A stretch of DNA of 64,000 nt, from positions 3,720,001 to 3,784,000 of the forward strand of contig JADCRB010000114.1 of NCBI GenBank assembly GCA_021464245.1, written 5' to 3'. This document shows positions 45,591-57,300 of this stretch, one piece after another (the stretch's first letter is position 1; each line of letters starts with the position of its first letter). Under the pieces are notes generated by a model. That model saw only the letters and a program-made list of their open reading frames with translations. It was not told where the DNA came from and did no database searches. Position numbers and translations under genes: made by a program. This DNA is from Carallia brachiata. Taxonomy: Eukaryota; Streptophyta; Magnoliopsida; Malpighiales; Rhizophoraceae.

Positions 45591-47349
45591 AGGGGTATTT
45601 ACCTTTTACACTATACAAATAGGGGGTATTTGCATATCATATATCATGTTTTCGAAAATTACTAAAAACAACCTATGAGTAACAGACATTAGTCAAGACA
45701 GATAGAACTCGTGAAATGACATATATACCCTTGTATATATTTAAAAGAAGTGTCTAATTTTTTCATAAGATAACCCTAATATCTCTCACAGCAACTATCG
45801 TTCTTTCCCAAAACCCTCAAACCTAAAATCCAATCCCTATTTGAATCATCTTTCTACCATCAAATTGACCGTCGAAAAGCCATAAATCGTAAGTCAAACT
45901 GTGATTCATGCCTTTTTTTCACTCTTTTGTGTTGTTTTTGTTATGATTTTGTGTCATTTTTTGTTGTGTTTTCTGAAATGAAATTGTTGTGTTGTTTTTG
46001 GACTCACTCACTTCGAATTGCACTTTATTTGACGATTTTGTGGGTTTTATGAGCTGTCAAAGCACTTTGTAGGGGATAAAGGCAATAGGTCATTATGGGT
46101 GTTACTTTTTTTTTCGTTTGTTTGTCTGTTGTGTTTTTTGCCACATCAAATTGCACTAATGTTTATGGGCCATTCTGTCTGTTGTGTTGTTTAGGATATG
46201 TGAAGGCGAATTATAGTATTTACTTTTAGTTTTTTCATGTGAAATCTTTATAATGGGACATGATTCTAATAGTATATTACTTTTTTGTTTATATTTTTAA
46301 TTGTGGATTGTTCGTTTGTGGGTTGGCAGATATCATCATTTCGGACCACAATGTTTAAGATTGTGGTCCATTTTGGAGACCAAGAGGACTTTTTAGCTTA
46401 GAGTGATAGTGACTATGCATATTTCCTAGACCTCATACTTCTGTGCAATCAAGTGGTCCCTGTGGAACGTGTTGGTTTTTCTATTAGGATAGCTGATGAG
46501 ATTAGTATTAGAGAAGATTCTAACTTGCTAAAAGTTGTTGCTAAAAACAAGAGTAACAATTTGCATTTATCTTTAGAAGAAGATGCTAATGAAGAATCAC
46601 TGCCAAACAAGCTCCTAGATAAAAGAATCCAAGCTGCATTTTACAAAGATGTTAGTAATCCTAGAACTATTGACTAACTCTTGAATTGAGCGAGCATGAT
46701 TCTAAGGAAGAAAGTAGGGTTGAGGTAGAACTTGGTAGGGAGGGGGGTAAAGATTGTGTAGATTAAACTGTCCCTCTAAGCAACAATGATGTACCTGAAT
46801 CCCCTGTGCATTCAACTAAAGCCCAACCTATGGTGACCCCACAGACTAAGTCAAAGCCAAACACTGCCAAGAGCTCAAAGGTTAAACACATGTGTCAAAA
46901 AACAGTGTAGTCCCTACCTGTGGGTCTAAAAGAGAGTGAAAAAAATTTAAAAAAAAAAGGGAAAAAGCCAATGGGAGACAAGAAGATTGAGAAAAGGCAG
47001 AACATGAGGATAAGTAATAGTAGACCTAGAATGTCAAAGTCACTTTCGTATGAAGTAGAAGATAAGGATATTGGAGATGATGATAGTGAGGACATAGACT
47101 TTGTAGTCTCCGATAAGGAATTTCAATTCACAGATAGTGAAGATGATGAGTGGCTCAAGGATGCAATTGATGAAGATAAGTTGCATGGTAGAAAAGTAGA
47201 TGGGATACTTAATGCTGAGGATTGTGAGGGTTATAGTGACTTTAAAGATGATGGGGACAAACTGAGGAAAGTGATTTAAGTGGTTCAAATGGTGAAATTT
47301 CTATAAAAGAAGAAGGGGTTTCTAAGAGAATTCATCTTAGAAAGTGTGA

Positions 47350-47760
47350 TCCAATCTACGGGATAAAAGATATCCCATTTAAGTATAATGAAAGAGGGAG
47401 AGTGATATTGGTGGAAGAACAGATTTTCAAGTCTGTTTACCATTTCAGAAAAGTGCTTAGGGAGCATGTAGTGTGGGAAGGTGTGAATCTCAAGTATACC
47501 AAGAATAAAAAAGAACAAGTTGGTGCAAGGTGTGAGGATGGTGGATGTGCCTTATATATATGAGCTTTAAAATTGCTTGGTTGCAACACCTTTATGGTAA
47601 AAAAATTGCAAAGTGATTATCATGTGTGAGAGTGGAACAAAAAAGGCAACAACCAAAAATTGGATTGCAAAGTGTTATTGCTTTTCTTTAGAGTAGATCT
47701 TGACATAAGAATAACATTAATGTACCATCACCTTAAAAAGCCCTATGGGTTGAACCAAGT
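47350..47760 (+). pseudogene. MuDR N-terminal DNA-binding domain relic
   Basis: One frame reads FKSVYHFRKVLREHVVWEGV, then KYTKNKKEQVGARCEDGGC and LLGCNTFMVKKLQSD. The two Cys and the spacing match the MuDR family N-terminal region that precedes the transposase core. In-frame stops occur after the second Cys and further on. Confidence 0.7.
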
Positions 47761-47771
47761 TTCATAAAAGT

Positions 47772-48212
47772 GTGAAGGGGTCAATGGAAGGCACTGAACT
47801 AATTGAAGGGAATCATAAACACTCATTTTTTAAGTTGCCCAAGTATATAGATATATTATTAGAGACAAATCCTAGATCAGTTGTGAAATTTGGGCATGTA
47901 GACAGGTATGAGAATGATACATCTCTACTAATCTTTAAGAGAATCTTTATTTCATTCAAGGCTTATATTGATGGATTTGTAACTGGTTGTAGGCCTTTTA
48001 TAGGTCTCGATGGCACTGTTTTGAAGGTTTCATATCTTGGATGTGTGCTTGTTGCAGTTGCACTAGATGATAATAACATAATTTTCCCTATTGCATATGT
48101 AGTTGCAAAGCAGGAGTGCATTTCTTCATGTGATTGGTTTTTGGACTTGTTGTATACAAGCATTGGACAAGCTATGGAAGGGACAACCCTCATCTTTATG
48201 TCTAATAGATAA
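47772..48212 (+). pseudogene. MULE transposase core fragment
   Basis: A 146-codon open stretch contains GNHKHSFFKLPKYI, GCRPFIGLDGTVLKV and AYVVAKQECISSCDWFLDLL, the conserved order of the MULE DDE domain. The first catalytic Asp (GLDG) and a DDNN segment are present. The C-terminal part with the catalytic Glu and zinc finger is missing, so it cannot encode an active transposase. Confidence 0.85.
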
Positions 48213-49440
48213 AAAGTATAAAACAATATATCTGTTGATTATTTTTATACTATTTCAACTTTATGCTTACTATGGTTTTGTATTTAAATGTGTATATTAT
48301 TTGAAATGCTAAATGATTTCAAGTATTTTTCTCCTGAATTTCCTAACAAGCCACCAATATTAATGTCTTATGGTGTTTTTTAATGTGTTGAATTTTTAAA
48401 AAACATGAAAAGATTGAGTTTCTTTTTTTTAATAACTAAGACAAAAAAAAATAAGTTAAGTGAAAATTTTATTTTTTCTGTAGCCTCAAGGGAGCAAGAA
48501 TTAGGGAAAGTAATTAAATGGATGAATTAAAATACTGTTATTTTAAAAGTTGGACTCGTTAAAAAAAAGGTAGTGATCCTGGGAAAAATTGAATGTATTT
48601 GACTTTGATTATAAATTTTTCAGTGTTCAATTTAATTTCTAATATTGAATGACTATATAATTTATTTATTATTTGTAATTTGACACATAACTAATAAAGT
48701 ATGCAAGCAATTGCAAAGATATCTCAGACGACAACATTTTTAATGTCTTGTTTAATTCGATCTAAACTGCAATAAAGTTTCAATTTCATAACAAAGAATC
48801 GACAAAGAGATTTTATGTAATTGATGCTTTATTTCAAGTTTATTTGTGGTAACCACATTTATGTTTTCCTTGATATACATACAGACAGACAAACACACAC
48901 GAACTTAGAGTATTAGACAAGAATTTTCAAATTCCCTAAATTATTGTCCGTTCTATTTAGAGTATGATGCATTATTGATATGAAAAGGCAATCATCTACA
49001 ACATAGTCTTATGCATTGAAGGACATCACTTTCAAAATTCAGAAAAGGTTTATTGGGTCAAGGGACTTACAATATTACATTTAACAATTGACAATAGGGT
49101 TTTATGGAATCAATACTTGCTTTGTAATGTCGTATTTATCTTCCTTCCCATAAATTTAATATAATTTTCCAATATTTAGTATAATAAAATTGTGAGTATC
49201 ATCATTTATTTTGCAACTTAATTAAACAAGAACATCAACAAGATTGGATAAAAATTTCATGATCAATTAAACAAGAACATCAACTTAATTTAATCAAGCT
49301 AAGTCAGATTCTAAAATTAACTAAGTCATAATATAAGCTTTTTATTGGCCATCCGATACTATTACAAACCAAATAAACTACTTGGAGACAATTTTGTTTA
49401 TCTTTCTAGAAGAAGTTGCTAAGTATTTGGTTTTGATATG
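48213..49440. other. Intergenic; no gene seen
   Basis: AT-rich spacer between the truncated MULE and the copia LTR. The right end of the MULE was looked for here and not found. Confidence 0.5.
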
Positions 49441-50752
49441 TCTTCCCATTCTTAATTGATGACAATTGATTTAGATTGTATTGTTATATTTGATTGAATA
49501 TTTAGTTGAGCTTTATATGGAAGCACATTATTGTGACTATGCTTAATTTGGCAAAGCAATATCTCAATGTTTGAATTTGAATGGGCTAACCTTTTGTGCA
49601 AGATCTTCTTTATTTATTTCAAATCTTCATTTTTAGAAAGGTAATGAATGTGATCTTAAAAGATTATAGAAAAAAAAAATAGAAGTTTCCAAAAGCTAGC
49701 AACTTATAGAAAGTCAAATTAGTGAACCGGAGAGTGCCTTTGGTCAATTGGACGCAAGAAAGAATAGAAAGTGAGTAGTTCCAAAAACTTTGGATCGATT
49801 GATCAAATTGTGGCCTTGGTCAACCATGGTCCGATTGACCGATGTATATAAAGACAGACTATGGAAGTTCCAAAAAGTTTCAACCAGTTGACTGGACCAT
49901 GCCTGCGGTCAACTGATGGCTGAAATAGATAAGAATAAAAAGTTACAAAAAGCTTTGATCGGTCGGCCGAACTGTGGCTATGGTTGATAAATGCCTCAAT
50001 AAGACAAAAGCTGTCAGTTACAGAAAAGTCTTGGTATGGTTGACTAGATCATGCTAACGGTTGGCCGATCCACTAGAGAGCTAGATTCTGAGAGTTGCAA
50101 AAAGTTTGGGTCAGTTGACTGGACCTTTGTTGCGGTTAATCGATGGATCCAAAATCAGTAAGATACAATTTCCTTTTTGGGATTGCTTTTCCAATTTGGA
50201 ATAAAATTAATAGCCTAATAGCTAGTTTGACTAGGTATCTATAAGAGGTTTTGTTTGCACTTGTTAAATGACCAAATACTTCTATTGTGTACCTTTGTGA
50301 AAAGGTAAATAATATCTGTGAAAAAGAAAAAATCGTAAAAAAAAGTCAAAGAAAGAGCAAAAGCTCTAGCAATTGTGAAAAGAGTAAGAGTATTCTTGTG
50401 TTAAAACTTCACAGAAGCTTAGTTGTTCTAGGTCAAGAGACAAAAGTGTAAAGGGTTATTTTTCTCCCTGCAAAAAGGAAAGGTTAGCAAATTAAACTCT
50501 CAAAGAAAGGTCCTTGAGGAGTGGACATAGGCTACCAGTTGAGCCTAATCACTATAATTCGCAGTACAAGCTCTTCTTCTGTATCTCTCATTTGCTTTGC
50601 AATTGTGTTTATATTCATTTATATTGCTCACTTTATATTTGATTATCCATTTTGTTGCAACTAACTTATTGAAATTGAAATTCAGAGAAACGTGTGTACA
50701 AATTTAAAAAACACCCAATTTACCCCGCTCTTAAATTATACTAAGACGAACA
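49440..50752 (+). mobile_element. LTR of a Ty1/copia-type element
   Basis: The right boundary is set by the adjoining primer-binding site. Just inside it, CCCAATTTACCCCGCTCTT and GAGTGGACATAGGC are words typical of plant copia LTR ends. The left boundary was not determined, so 49440 is approximate. The LTR holds a tandem array at 49684-50160. No 3' LTR was found in the window. Confidence 0.65.
49684..50160 (+). repeat. Six-unit diverged tandem array inside the LTR
   Basis: Units begin near 49684, 49778, 49867, 49942, 50017 and 50094 (spacing 94, 89, 75, 75, 77). Each starts GTTNCAAAAA, continues to a GGTTGACYGGACC-like phrase, then a CGGTYRAYYGATG-like phrase. Alternating direct and inverted TTGAC/GTCAA cores occur within each unit. 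Confidence 0.75.
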
Positions 50753-50770
50753 AATGGTATAAGATTTTGG
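50753..50770 (+). other. Primer-binding site, tRNA-Met type (degenerate)
   Basis: AATGGTATAAGATTTTGG resembles the TTGGTATCAGAGC sequence complementary to the 3' end of initiator tRNA-Met in plant copia elements. It directly follows the LTR end ACA. Confidence 0.6.
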
Positions 50771-50779
50771 TCTATATAT

Positions 50780-51145
50780 CAAAAGGGTTAGCATCCTAGA
50801 ATGATATACGGCAACCCAAACATGCCACACCGAAGGAAGAAACATCTTGAGACCACTCATCTTTTTTTTTGGTTGAGACCGTCCAGTGTCCAACGCAACG
50901 GATTGACTAATCTGAACCAACCCGGGCAGGACCTTAAAGGGTGGCAAAAGGACTTTTTTTTATACTTGGAGAGACAAGTTGATAACTTACAGTTTAATCC
51001 AATAATTATGACCTTTGGGAAGTCATTGAGAAAGGACTCACACCTATCCAAGTCCCTTCTAATGCTAGTTCAATTAACAAAACTGCAACCACCCTCACAG
51101 CTGAGCGAAAAAAATTCCCAACCCTCACTTTTAAAGTGAAGTAAA
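50780..51145 (+). other. Unassigned insert between PBS and gag
   Basis: It has different composition from the flanking copia sequence and includes an 112-codon ORF (50801-51139) without recognisable domains. It replaces the expected N-terminal part of gag, so it is probably a separate insertion or a rearrangement. Confidence 0.4.
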
Positions 51146-51149
51146 CGAT

Positions 51150-52240
51150 TTAATGTGCTTTGTTAGGTCATGAGTACAGTTAGATATCTTCGTGCAAAAG
51201 TGCCAAGGAGATATGGGATAGACTTTTGGTTATATGAGGGCACGTCACAAGTTAAAAATACCAAAATCAACCTTCTCATTCGTGAGTATGAGTTATTTGA
51301 GATGAAGAATAATGAAAGACTCTCGGATGTGTACACTAGATTCATCAACATTACCAATGTGTTGAAGAATCTAAAAAAGCAAATTGATGAGATAGAGCAT
51401 GTGAAAAAGGTATTGTGGCCACTTCCTAATCTTGGAACAATAACTTAGTTGCCATTATCAAGTCCAAGGATCTAAGCACCCTAAGCTTGGACCAAATGAT
51501 TGACTCACTTTTGGCACATAAAATGACCTTCACTAAAAGATTCATTGAAATAAAAAAAAAAATGTGTAACCTTTCAAATCTTCTGTAACCAAAGAAAGTG
51601 TAGATGAAAAAAAATGTGATGATTATACTTGTGAAGATGGTGAAGAACTAGCAATGCTAATCAATCGAGCCTCACCATTATAGAGGAAAAAAAAGTTGTC
51701 CAACAAGCAACCATTCAAAAATAACATAAAAAAGGACGAGATTATTTGTTATAGTTGTAACAAACCTGGCCATATAAATTCCAACTGCTCTACCAACAAG
51801 AAAAAGTAGAAGAAGGCCCTAAAAAGAGCTTTGAAAGCAATATGTGATCACTCAAGCGACTCTCAAAGTGATCCCAATGAATTTGGAGTCAATGTTGCAT
51901 TCATAACTTATGATGATTAGGTAATCCCTAACCTTGATGCATTTACTGATCAATCATTGATAGATGAGTTATATGAAACACTAGCATGATCAAAAAAGAA
52001 ACTCAAAAACATGGCTGCTAAGAACAAGGTTCTTCATGTTGAGAATGAAAATCTTAAAAATGAGAATTCTTCTATAAAACATGAAAACGAGAGTGTTCAT
52101 ATTGAGAACTTCATTTTGAGATTTCTTTTATGAAACGTGAAAATAATTTTTTAAGATAGTGGTCAAGTCTCTCACCCAAAAGAATAGTGAGTTCCAAAGT
52201 GCTTACAATAAAAAGACTTAAGAATCTCTTAGATAAAGTT
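51150..52240 (+). pseudogene. Copia-type gag relic with zinc knuckle
   Basis: The frames read SAKEIWDRLL, then, after a small deletion near 51236, YEGTSQVK, INLLIREYELFEMKNNE and NLVAIIKSKDLSTLSLDQM. These match the gag of plant Ty1/copia elements, which forms the particle that packages the RNA. A CCHC zinc knuckle follows (CYSCNKPGHINSNC, about 51748-51789). A Lys/Glu-rich coiled-coil-like stretch then runs to about 52240. Several stops break the frame. Protease, integrase and reverse transcriptase are absent. Confidence 0.8.
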
Positions 52241-52249
52241 AAAAACTCA

Positions 52250-52888
52250 ATTTACTTAATTATTATTTAACACGTATTATAGTTTATTTAATTCATGTTA
52301 AGGACTATTCAAATATATTTAAATCTCATGCAATGCAAATACACATAATTAAGGGAATAAAATAAAAAAATAAAAAGAATAAAAACTACTACTAAATTCC
52401 TCCATTTTGTTTTCTTAGAAAAAAAAAGAAAAAAATTATTTGCAAGTTTCTCTTTTTTCTTAAAAAGAAAAATAATACTTAAAATTTAGTCTCTTTTTAT
52501 TATTCTCTTTTTAAATAAACATAAGCAAAAATGCCTCTTTTAGTAAATATGATAAACTTGCAGGTTTTAATAGTAATATTTATATAATTTTATGGATAAA
52601 TAAGATTTTTGCCAATAATATCTTTGATCCAGTGCTAATGGACTCCACAATCACTCCTAAGTGAATAGAGAGTTTGAATTTTTTTTTTTTTTGGGTGACA
52701 AGAGTAAGCAATGATTGTACCTTATAGACCTACTAAAAAATATTACACTAAATCACTATAAGAGGTAAATCGAGTTATCTGATTCTCATTACTATAGCAT
52801 ATGTAGAGTTAGGCATATTTATGTTATGTGGCTCAAATGTATCTCTAAGATTGAACCCAAGTTTTCCACCGTGAGTTTAATAGGACTA
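52250..52888. other. Intergenic; no gene seen
   Basis: AT-rich spacer with a T-homopolymer near 52680-52693. No ORF. Confidence 0.5.
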
Positions 52889-53758
52889 GGGGGTGTTTGA
52901 TTTTGCTGTTAATGATTGCTATTACTGATTGTTAATTGTTGTTACTATTGTTATTTACTGTTACTATTTTTGTTTTCTGATTGCTGTTGCTTATTGCTGT
53001 TACCTATGAATGAAATAAATTATAGTGTTTAGTTAAATTAACACTAACTATTACTTATTAAAAATAAAATGATCATTTTAGACATTCTGTTTTTATTTTA
53101 TTATAACAAATAATCTTGTAAACTCTACTTAATATGAACTAATCTTTAAAAAACATATTTTATATATTTATAAATAAAATTATTTTAAATGTGTAGCTTA
53201 AAGATCATTAAAGTATAATAAAATTTATTATTTTTACAAATATTTTTGAAACTATACAAATTACTAATATGAATTTGAAAAAAAATATTTTTTGAATTTG
53301 AAAAAAAATATTTTTTTACTATATAGATTACTGTTTACACAGTAAAAACAAAAAAAAACTCTATTAAATTAACAATATTTTATAATATGGTTACTATTTA
53401 TAAATAAAATAATATTATTTTATTATTTATTTTAATTTTTTAAAAAGAAAAAATTTCAAAAAAATATTTTAATAAAAGTGCCGCACAAAAGTGCAACACC
53501 GTTTACAAAGTGAGAAGTTTGAAAAAATTTATTGCGGAGCGCCTCTGATATGCTGTTGAGGGACACTTTAGTAATTATAATATAAATTAGCTGCTGATGA
53601 ACATAAAAAGTAACCTAGACTTATTTTCCTATTAGCTACTTTTGGATTCATCTATCAGCAATCAGCAACTAATAAAAAATTTAACCAAACGCTCTTATTC
53701 TTACTTTTTAGATCAGTAATAGCAACTGTAGCTCCCTAACACAAAACCAAACACCCCC
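52889..53758. mobile_element. 870-bp non-autonomous TIR element
   Basis: The left end GGGGGTGTTTGATTTTG pairs with the inverse of the right end, GGGGGTGTTTGGTTTTG (one mismatch in 17). The subterminal regions hold repeated ATTGCTATTACTGATTGTT words on the left and their inverse on the right. The ends resemble hAT or PIF/Harbinger MITEs. The flanking bases (CTA and TAA) do not make a clean target duplication. No ORF. Confidence 0.75.
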
Positions 53759-54039
53759 TAAGTGTGTTTCCTGTTACACTTTTCCATTTATATCTGTTTG
53801 CCACATTTATGGTAGCCTTCTATGTATGTCATGAACAATAATGTTTGTTACCTTTTTTTTGTATTAGACTCTAATATCTGGAAACTATATTGAGATCCAA
53901 TCAATCTGGTTCGAGTTTCTGTCGAACTCCTTGTAGAAGGGAACTCCCCCAGCATTGTTTTTTCCATCCATAAGGTACGAACTCAAGATCTTGCTTAAGG
54001 GTAACCGAGCACTTTCTATTCGGACCAACGATGGTTTTT

Positions 54040-56290
54040 TAATTGATGGTTGTTATTGACTATGAGCTCAATTGTCGTAGGGCCTTGCTTGTAGACCTAT
54101 AAAACAGTAAGGCTTGGGTTAGGGAATCCCCCCGGTGTAACCACTCGAATGCTTAAGTTAGTAAAAGGCCGAGGAGAATCAAGGCCTAGTGTGGTCCTCG
54201 GTGGAAGCTTGTGGTGAGGAGGTTTAATAGGTATACGCCTTGTTGGTGCGCTGTGGTGCTTATAAGGGTGTGTATTTGTAAGGGCGACTTAGAGACTTAG
54301 AGTAGAGAGGAAAGGGGTTGCCTGTTAGAGAGTCCAGGAGTTGTCCAATCTCTAGAAGGACAAAGGTCCAGAGTTTAGATATTAGAGCGATTAGAGGTTA
54401 GAGTGACTAGAGGTTGGAGAGATTAAAAGTCCCCTACATAGGTCTGTTTCATTGAGTCTTATACTTGCTCGTATGTTGGCAGTAGTTTAATGTTTGAGAA
54501 ACTTGAGATCCATACGTGACAGATGTAACAAGTGTATGCTATTAGGGAGCTTGAGGGAATGAGGGCTCGTGTGCAGAGCGCGAGCTACGCAGCGAGCTCC
54601 TATTGGGCGAGCTCTAACAATTTGCTTGGGGGGTGTTTCCAAGTAGTCTCTATGAGTTGTTGGCAGGCCCTTGTTAGGCCGCTCGACAGGATTTTGGCCT
54701 GGGGTATGAGGCCATGATAGGCTCTATCTATCACTTGCCCCAATTAAAAGCGAAGAAATATCGTTTCTTTACCAATAAGGGTTTTCTTGTTTTGAATTTT
54801 AAATTCCATGTTTCGTCTAGCGAGATCGTGTCATGTGGCAGAAGTCCTTTTCATACTAGTCATGTCTATCTCTCGAAGCCCTATTTAAAGGGTTAACTTT
54901 ACAAGTCAGGTTTGCAAAATTTCCCATTTTTCACCTCAATCTTTGTAGCCTTTTGGGTTATCTCTTTTTTGCTGAAAAAGATGACAAGGACTAAAGGCTC
55001 AAGAAAAATGAAGCCTTATAAGGGTGATTCTTTCGGTGGCATTGGCATCATTGCCTGCAGGGTGTTCGGCTCATGGTGTGTCGTCTCGGATTAGCGAAGA
55101 TTTGCAGGCAAGAGCACGAAGAAATTTTCCTTCTCATTACGAAATACGCCTTCCCACCGTGCAGGAAAGGGCTTGTTGTCCTCTTGAGGAATATTTTACC
55201 TTTTAACTAAAGTTTGTACTATCAGATGTATACTTTTCTCCTCTGGACCATGCTCGAATATCTTTACTATTACCAGTTGTTCTTCAGTCAAATTCGTCGA
55301 AACCTTTGGCGGTGATTGATGGACTTGAAAGTCCTTTACGATTGTGCAAATATGGAATTGACCACTGGGGTATTATGTCAAGTTTTTTTATGAAGTTTGC
55401 AGACAAGGAGTCTAGAATAACCTATTTGGTCATTTCAAAGGATTAGGGTTCATATAAGACTAAGGAAGGTTTCTTGAGTAGTTATGACTACAAGGAGCAT
55501 TTCTTTTTTGTTCGCCCCTCTGCGCCTCTCGACCTTCCTACTGACTTTGCTTCATTGAGGAGGTCGTATTTTGAGGCTCTCGTTCTGTCTCTTCGAGAAA
55601 ATGAGATTTTTGCAAAATTGAAAGATTTGGATTGTCATCTCAAAAGGGAAAAGCTCAGAGGAAATGTGCTTGTTTGGCAACACAACCCCAAGCTAGTCAC
55701 GACAGAAGCTGAGAAAAAAAAAAGCATTTAGAGAAGCAGGAGGCTTCGCGAGAGGCGGCAAATAAGGAAGAGAGAGTGGACATAACAAAGATAAGTCAGA
55801 ATTGAAAGGCTAATATGGGAACTTCTTCCATTGTTCCTCAAAGGTCTAGAGGAGATGAGGAAAACGGTGAAGAGTCTGAGGAGCCTCTCAGATGCAAGTA
55901 GAAGAAAACCAAAGCTGCAGAGTCTGCTAGTGTCCAAGTTGCCAATATCGTTGAGGTCGCACTTCAGGAACTACCTCGAGAGTCCAATGATACTTTTTTG
56001 GTACTAATACGGAGGTTACTAAAGGTCTCCCTTCAAGGAATGCTGTCACCGAGCAAGCTTCTTGTGGTGAGGAAGTTGCAAAGTGGTTCTCTTCTTACTT
56101 AGAGCCCGTTGGAACGAGCGACTGAAAGAAGAAGAAGAATTCCCTTTTGGGGCATGCTTGTAAAGATGTGGTGTCATCGTTGAAGGCCGAGAACTTATCC
56201 TCCCTAGTAAGCGATCCCTACTCGACGATGCAGATGAATAGTTGACACTTGGACATTCTACTTCGCTTGATACGTTATCCCCTCAAGCAC
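54040..56290 (+). mobile_element. Decayed gypsy-type retroelement: leader and gag-like region
   Basis: The first part (about 54040-54900) is GC-richer and unlike its surroundings, possibly an LTR/leader. From 54980 broken frames show MTRTKGSRKMKPYKGDS, then NFPSHYEIRLPTVQERACCP with EEYFTF, as in the plant domain called putative gypsy type transposon. Further frames give a charged region (55474-55731, with FAKLKDLDCHLKREKLR). A Lys/Glu-rich tail ends near 56290. Polymerase genes and the second LTR were not found. Confidence 0.5.
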
Positions 56291-56655
56291 AATTTAGCAC
56301 ATTCGAGGACTTGCTACAACTTTGCTCTGTAAATACCATTAAACTGAGCTGAATAATTAGAAATAATAGTAATACTTTTAATAATAATGAATTTGTTTGA
56401 TAAAACTCTATTTGGTTAAGATTTTTTTACACTTTGATTTGATCAAAGTCTTCTAATGTCTGATATGTAAAATTAAAGAAGACATTATCGGGTTAACATA
56501 AAAGTCTTCTGATACTACTAAAATTAAATAAATGTCATCACATAAGTAAAATTAATGAGGTGACATAAGAGCAATTGAGTTTCTTCTCAAGTTCCACAAT
56601 ATAATCTTACATATAAATAGATATAGCTAGATTGCAAGAACAAATTACATGGATG
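56290..56655. other. Intergenic; no gene seen
   Basis: AT-rich spacer with no ORF. Confidence 0.5.
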
Positions 56656-56659
56656 CACA

Positions 56660-56885
56660 ATTTTTATGGAAGCAAAATAATCCTGTATTATACTCAAATT
56701 ATTTTATACTATATTGATAATTTTTTATACAACATAAAAGAGATTTTCAAAATTTTATATAATTTTAATATACGTCTCTTGCGTATTGTATAAAATATTC
56801 TTATGTACTATAAAAAAATTTTATACAATTTCACGTAATATAAAAATATTTTATGACTATTTACGTTTATAAAATTATGCTCTAT
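56660..56885. mobile_element. AT-rich TIR MITE, copy 2 of 3
   Basis: It has the same internal order as 6411-6610: TTTTTTATACAACATAAAA, then TCTCTTGCGTATTGTATAAA and repeated TATAAAAATATTTTAT words. The termini are more degenerate. Confidence 0.45.
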
Positions 56886-56909
56886 AAGATTTTCCGTATA
56901 AAAATTTGT

Positions 56910-57300
56910 AACATCAAACGGCGGACAACAAATATTTAGTTCAAAGTAGTAATCAATAGTAGTCAAAGCTACAAGGTAAATAAGGTCATTAATTAGCTCA
57001 CAAAGAAAAAGAACAAGAAAATGAAAGAAGAAAAACGTTGGATGGGACGGGGTCTAGATTGCATGTTGCTTTTGACTTAAATAGTTAAAATGCCGCTACA
57101 CATAAAAATTTCTTGAGCATACAATTGGTAAAATATAATAAGTATATAATAATTTAAATTGTCAAATTATAAAAAACATATAAAATTTTAAAAATTAAAA
57201 TTAAAAAAGTAAATAAATTATTAAAAAAAAATTTGATCAAAAGAAATCGTTACATTAAATATAACGTAAATTTGTACATAAATCTGACATAAAGACATCG
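56910..57300. other. Intergenic; no gene seen
   Basis: AT-rich spacer with no ORF or RNA gene. Confidence 0.5.

Larger units (their letters stand above)
45591..48212 (+). mobile_element. Mutator-like transposon (autonomous type, decayed and truncated)
   Basis: The left end AGGGGTATTTACC begins exactly where the F-box homology stops. Coding frames follow: an acidic N-terminal region (46453-47279, with DDDSEDIDF), then a MuDR-type N-terminal domain (about 47350-47760). The MULE transposase core follows at 47772-48212. Stops interrupt the frames repeatedly. The core ends after the DDE region at a TAG near 48210, and the right terminal repeat was not found. Confidence 0.8.
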
